Assembly (NCBI GenBank): GCA_900541985.1 | Contig: UQLX01000007.1 | Coordinates: 1-64,000, forward strand | Length of the DNA stretch: 64,000 nt | From: an uncultured Blautia sp. | Lineage (GTDB): Bacteria > Bacillota > Clostridia > Lachnospirales > Lachnospiraceae | Direction of reading: 5' to 3' | Shown: positions 60,688-64,000 of the stretch, in pieces | How positions within the stretch are numbered: position 1 is the first letter of the stretch | Layout of the letters: each line of letters starts with the position of its first letter | Notes under the pieces: model-generated | The model's database searches: none | The model's input: only the letters and a program-made list of their open reading frames with translations | What the model was told of the DNA's origin: nothing | Made by a program: the position numbers and the translations under genes

Positions 60688-61968
60688 ATGAGTGATTACA
60701 GACTGGAAACCAAATGCCTCCACGCAGGCTATACTCCTGCCAAAGGAGAACCGTGCGCACTCCCTATCTATCAGAGCACCACGTTTAAATACGATACCAC
60801 CGATGAAATGGGACAGCTTTTTGATCTGAAAGCGGAAGGATATTTTTATACCCGTCTTCAGAATCCCACCAACGATGCCGTAGCTGCCAAGATTGCAGAG
60901 CTTGAAGGCGGTGTTGCCGCACTTCTTACCTCTTCCGGACAGGCTGCCAATTTCTACGCTGTCTTTAACATCTGTGAAGCCGGAGATCATATCGTTGCGG
61001 CTTCCACAATCTATGGCGGAACCTTCAATCTTCTTGCAGTCACCTTTAAAAAGCTTGGAATCGAATGTACTTTTGTAGATACCGATTCTTCTGCTGAAGA
61101 AATTGCAGCTGCTTTCCGCCCCAATACCAAGGCACTTTTTGCAGAGACCATCGCCAATCCGGCCCTGGTTGTTCTGGATATCGAAAAATATGCAAAGGTT
61201 GCCCATGAACACGGAGTACCGCTGATCGTAGACAACACCTTTGCCACTCCTGTCAACTGCCGCCCATTTGAATGGGGTGCTGACATTGTCACCCATTCCA
61301 CAACCAAATATATGGATGGACACGGTCTGCAGGTAGGCGGCGCCATCATTGACAGCGGCAATTTCGACTGGGAGGCATACGGACACAAGTACCATGGTCT
61401 GACAGAACCGGATGAATCCTATCACGGAGTGGTATACACCAAACAGTTTGGCAAAAAAGCCTACATCACCAAGGCAACCTCTCAGCTGATGAGGGATCTT
61501 GGTTCTATCCCGTCCCCTAATAACTGCTTCCTGCTGAATATCGGACTGGAAACCCTTCCTCTGCGTATGGAGCGTCACTGTTTCAACGCACAGAAAACAG
61601 CAGAATTCCTTGCTTCCCACGAAAAAGTTTCCAGAGTGATCTTCCCGGGACTCCCGGGAGATAAATATCATGCACTTGCAGAAAAATATCTTCCTAACGG
61701 CTCCTGCGGCGTTATTTCCTTTGAACTAGAGGGTGGACGCGAGGCGGCTGTACGTTTCATGGACAGCCTGGAAATGGCTAATATCTGCACGCATGTGGCT
61801 GCATCCAAAACTATGGTTCTTCATCCGGCAAGCCATACACACCGCCAGATGAATGACGAACAGCTGAGAGATGCAGGCGTTTCTCCGGGAATGATCCGTC
61901 TTTCTGTAGGAATTGAGCACATTGACGATATCCTGGCAGATCTTGAAAAAGCTTTGAAAAATGCATAA
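60688..61968 (+). CDS. metY: O-acetylhomoserine sulfhydrylase
   Basis: 426 residues, Cys/Met-metabolism PLP enzyme. LPIYQSTTFKYDT, YTRLQNPTNDAVAAKIAELE, SSGQAANFYAVFNI, PLP-Lys in THSTTKYMDGHG and IRLSVGIEHIDDILADLE. Length and motifs fit MetY rather than MetB/MetC. Makes homocysteine from O-acetylhomoserine and sulfide. Confidence 0.93.
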   Translation: MSDYRLETKCLHAGYTPAKGEPCALPIYQSTTFKYDTTDEMGQLFDLKAEGYFYTRLQNPTNDAVAAKIAELEGGVAALLTSSGQAANFYAVFNICEAGDHIVAASTIYGGTFNLLAVTFKKLGIECTFVDTDSSAEEIAAAFRPNTKALFAETIANPALVVLDIEKYAKVAHEHGVPLIVDNTFATPVNCRPFEWGADIVTHSTTKYMDGHGLQVGGAIIDSGNFDWEAYGHKYHGLTEPDESYHGVVYTKQFGKKAYITKATSQLMRDLGSIPSPNNCFLLNIGLETLPLRMERHCFNAQKTAEFLASHEKVSRVIFPGLPGDKYHALAEKYLPNGSCGVISFELEGGREAAVRFMDSLEMANICTHVAASKTMVLHPASHTHRQMNDEQLRDAGVSPGMIRLSVGIEHIDDILADLEKALKNA

Positions 61969-61977
61969 AAAATAACA

Positions 61978-62036
61978 AAAAAAGACCGCCAGCCGCTGTA
62001 AACATACAGCCTGTTCCCTGCTGACGGTTCTTTTTT
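61978..62036. terminator. Bidirectional terminator
   Basis: AAGACCGCCAGC and GCTGACGGTTCTT pair with one mismatch, with an inner GCTGTA/TACAGC stem, flanked by A7 and T7. Ends metY and the convergent 3D-domain gene. Confidence 0.85.
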
Positions 62037-63094
62037 TACTGGATCAGATAAACATCCGTGTAATAAACGCCCTTGGACTCTCCCTCTTCATGCGTTGCCA
62101 CATAAATATCAATGCAGTTGGTCTTAATGGCTCCTCCGCAGTCTTCTGCCACATAAACCTGACCGTTGATCACCACCTGGCTGCCATAGGGAATCTGGGA
62201 CGGATCCACTGCAATGGTATGATTGGTCGTTGCAGTCACACCGGTAGATGTGATACCGTTTGCCCAGGGACCGCAGCAGATACTGCACGGACAGTAATGG
62301 GTGATCCGGAATTTTCCCAGCGGTTTGAGATTTGCATCAGAGGAAGCCGCAACCGGAGTTCCCACAAGAACACCATTTTCCTCATTTACAGTAGTCCCCG
62401 CCTCTATCGCCTCTGCAAAAACGCCCTCTCCGCTGCTTTTATGAAGCGTGCCTGCATTCAGTTCTTTATCAATACTGGCGTCTGCCGTCTGTACGGATTC
62501 CGGAAAATCCAGTACGCTGGTAGGAATGTACCCGGTCTGTTCTTCTCCGCTTTCATTCAGATAGACGATACGGCTCCATACCTCATTGACAGTTCCGGTA
62601 CGCTTCACTTCATCCAGTTCCAGAACCTCTCCTACCACTTCACCGTCCTTACGCCCCGGATAATCCAGAATACTGCAGTCAGTCCTGACTTCTGCCTGGT
62701 CCTCTATGGGTTGGATCTGTATATCGTCGCTGAGCATCTGGTTCTGTATGTAGCCATTCACTTTATTGCCGTCTCGTTCCAAAGAGATTTTGCTCCAGTT
62801 GTTGTCACAGACTGCGCTTCTCACAACTTCTTCTCCCAGACCTGCCTGAGCCAGCTCCGCTCCGTTTTCGCCGGGGGTTGCACGTATCACCGCAGTCTTT
62901 GCCGTTACATATAAACGATCGCTGCAGGCAGCTACCTTTACTGTATTGCCGCTTCCATCATCTGTAGAAAAAATCTGTACGGTTTTTCCATCTGTCTCTG
63001 TTACCGTCTGATAATCTGTCACTCCTGCGTACACTGGAATCCCCTGCAGCACAAGAGTCGCAGCCAAACATATGGGACAGAAAATTTTTTTCAT
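62036..63094 (-). CDS. Secreted SH3b/3D-domain cell-wall protein
   Basis: 352 residues with a signal peptide (about 1-23, CPICLAATLVLQGIPVYA). Two SH3b-like repeats (about 60-190), a linker, then a C-terminal 3D domain (about 265-350, FRITHYCPCSICCGPWANG, VDPSQIPYGSQVVI, AEDCGGAIKTNCIDIY) with the three Asp. 3D domains are lytic-transglycosylase-like, in the MltA/Rpf-related group. Probably remodels peptidoglycan. Confidence 0.88.
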   Translation of the reverse strand: MKKIFCPICLAATLVLQGIPVYAGVTDYQTVTETDGKTVQIFSTDDGSGNTVKVAACSDRLYVTAKTAVIRATPGENGAELAQAGLGEEVVRSAVCDNNWSKISLERDGNKVNGYIQNQMLSDDIQIQPIEDQAEVRTDCSILDYPGRKDGEVVGEVLELDEVKRTGTVNEVWSRIVYLNESGEEQTGYIPTSVLDFPESVQTADASIDKELNAGTLHKSSGEGVFAEAIEAGTTVNEENGVLVGTPVAASSDANLKPLGKFRITHYCPCSICCGPWANGITSTGVTATTNHTIAVDPSQIPYGSQVVINGQVYVAEDCGGAIKTNCIDIYVATHEEGESKGVYYTDVYLIQ

Positions 63095-63136
63095 ATAAAT
63101 GCACCTCTTTCATGCTGATCGTCACATTTCCATAAA

Positions 63137-63165
63137 ATCATAACATATGAAAGACACTTTTTCAA
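63137..63165 (-). promoter_or_regulatory. Promoter of the 3D-domain gene
   Basis: On the minus strand TTGAAA (63160-63165), 17 bp, TATGAT (63137-63142), about 40 bp upstream of the ATG. Confidence 0.7.
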
Positions 63166-63250
63166 TTTTCTGCAGACAGTTCACTGTTTTTTTAGATTTT
63201 TTTATCATTCTTCCCTTTTCAAAAAACGCCTTTCCCTGTACAATGGATTT

Positions 63251-63961
63251 ATGAATACACAAAAGACAATCCCCTCAAAAATACAACCAGACAGCCTTTC
63301 CGGGAAGGAAAGACTGGCTCTCCGCCGGAAACGTCTCCGCCAGAAGCAGGTGCGGCGTCAGAAGTTTCTCCTTGTCGTATTGAGCGCTTTTTTTCTGACC
63401 GGAATTTTTATTATAAGCTTTTTTATCCGCCAGAAGCATCCGGAACAGTTTTCCATTAATTCTGCCTGTGAATCTTATCGTTCCCATGTAGAAAGCGTTT
63501 CTGCCCAGTATGAGATGTCCGAATACACAGATCTGATCCTTGCCCTTATGATGCAGGAAAGCTCCGGCCAGGGTCCGGATGTCCTTCAGTCCTCTGAAGG
63601 CGCCTATAACAAAAAATATCCGCAGGTTCCCAATGGAATACAGGATACAGACTATTCCATTGCATGTGGAATACAGGAATTAAAATATGCCATGGACAAA
63701 GCAGGCGTCACCGGTCCAACAGATATGCCAAGGATCCGCCTTGCCCTTCAGGGCTACAATTTTGGTGCAGACGCGTATTTCTCTTATCTGGAAAAGAACG
63801 GGATTTCCGCCTGGTCGGAAGCATCTTCGGAAGCTTTCGCGCAGATGGCAAGCGGAAATACACCACGGTCAGAAGATAATCCTCTTTATGCCACTGCCGG
63901 ACCCTGGGACTATGGAGATCAGAAATATCCGGAACATGTATTAAGATATTATCATCCATAA
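63251..63961 (+). CDS. Membrane-anchored lysozyme-like protein (CwlT-like)
   Basis: 236 residues. A very basic cytosolic N-terminus (about 20-37, ALRRKRLRQKQVRRQK), one membrane helix (about 39-60), then an extracellular lysozyme-like domain (about 75-235) with catalytic-type ALMMQESSGQG, DYSIACGIQELKYAMD and ALQGYNFGADAYFSY. Cuts glycan strands. Divergent from the 3D-domain gene, so the two may be co-regulated; TACAAT at about 63238 is a candidate -10. Confidence 0.85.
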   Translation: MNTQKTIPSKIQPDSLSGKERLALRRKRLRQKQVRRQKFLLVVLSAFFLTGIFIISFFIRQKHPEQFSINSACESYRSHVESVSAQYEMSEYTDLILALMMQESSGQGPDVLQSSEGAYNKKYPQVPNGIQDTDYSIACGIQELKYAMDKAGVTGPTDMPRIRLALQGYNFGADAYFSYLEKNGISAWSEASSEAFAQMASGNTPRSEDNPLYATAGPWDYGDQKYPEHVLRYYHP

Positions 63962-64000
63962 ACTCTTTGTACAGCAGAAAAGGGAAAACCGCCATGGGTT

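Noticed and set aside
60631..61671. 346-codon open frame on the minus strand
   Set aside because: Antisense to metY, with no SD and an unlikely amino-acid composition.
1..64000. CRISPR array, tRNA or rRNA genes
   Set aside because: No regularly spaced repeats, cloverleaf-like sequences or rRNA segments were recognised on either strand by eye.

Overview
The window is a stretch of Firmicutes chromosome, most likely from an anaerobic gut Lachnospiraceae (Blautia-like; the genus is a guess). Support comes from gene content (RlmD, YhaM and MutS2 neighbours, a DUF134/NifX/MinD-ferredoxin cluster, a DUF4080 radical SAM enzyme, a 5-oxoprolinase operon, a 3D-domain cell-wall protein), strong SD sequences and TTGACA/TATAAT promoters. 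No rRNA, tRNA or CRISPR array was seen.

Region 1 (1-12,320) is an accessory array downstream of rlmD. Three copies of an RlmD-type C-terminal tail module, each starting at the same 21-bp att core, divide it into cassettes. Cassette A (446-8,301) is one operon on the minus strand: abiEi, abiEii, an N6-adenine methyltransferase, a protein with two GHKL ATPase domains, a receiver protein and an HNH endonuclease. Cassette B (8,647-11,975) holds a predicted PDDEXK protein, two paralogous small proteins and a YhcG nuclease. All cargo points the same way as rlmD.

Region 2 (about 12,300-31,447) is a 19-kb integrated mobilizable element. It has a large serine recombinase, an XRE-like regulator, a MobV-type relaxase with a hairpin-rich candidate oriT, a primase/helicase pair, a MarR/flavodoxin set, a DUF6076 protein, a sigma-like protein and three separately regulated ABC-2 exporters (LytTR/DUF3021, TetR, MerR). 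It brings its own RlmD tail, so rlmD stays full length. The recombinase frame is open through its own att core and ends in the displaced host tail. No conjugative secretion genes were seen, so it is called an IME rather than an ICE.

Region 3 (31,139-64,000) is core chromosome: rlmD, yhaM, an HtrA-like protein that appears to have lost its catalytic His and Asp, mutS2, a two-component system, adenine deaminase, trmL, thioredoxin and a thioredoxin-reductase-like protein, a six-gene 5-oxoproline operon, glyA, an iron alcohol dehydrogenase, an ORP-like Fe-S ATPase cluster under a palindromic operator, an M32 carboxypeptidase, a decayed GGDEF gene, metY and two cell-wall genes.

The most notable feature is the att/tail array: a recombinase whose C-terminus is exchanged by its own integration reaction, with defence-like cassettes stacked behind successive tails.
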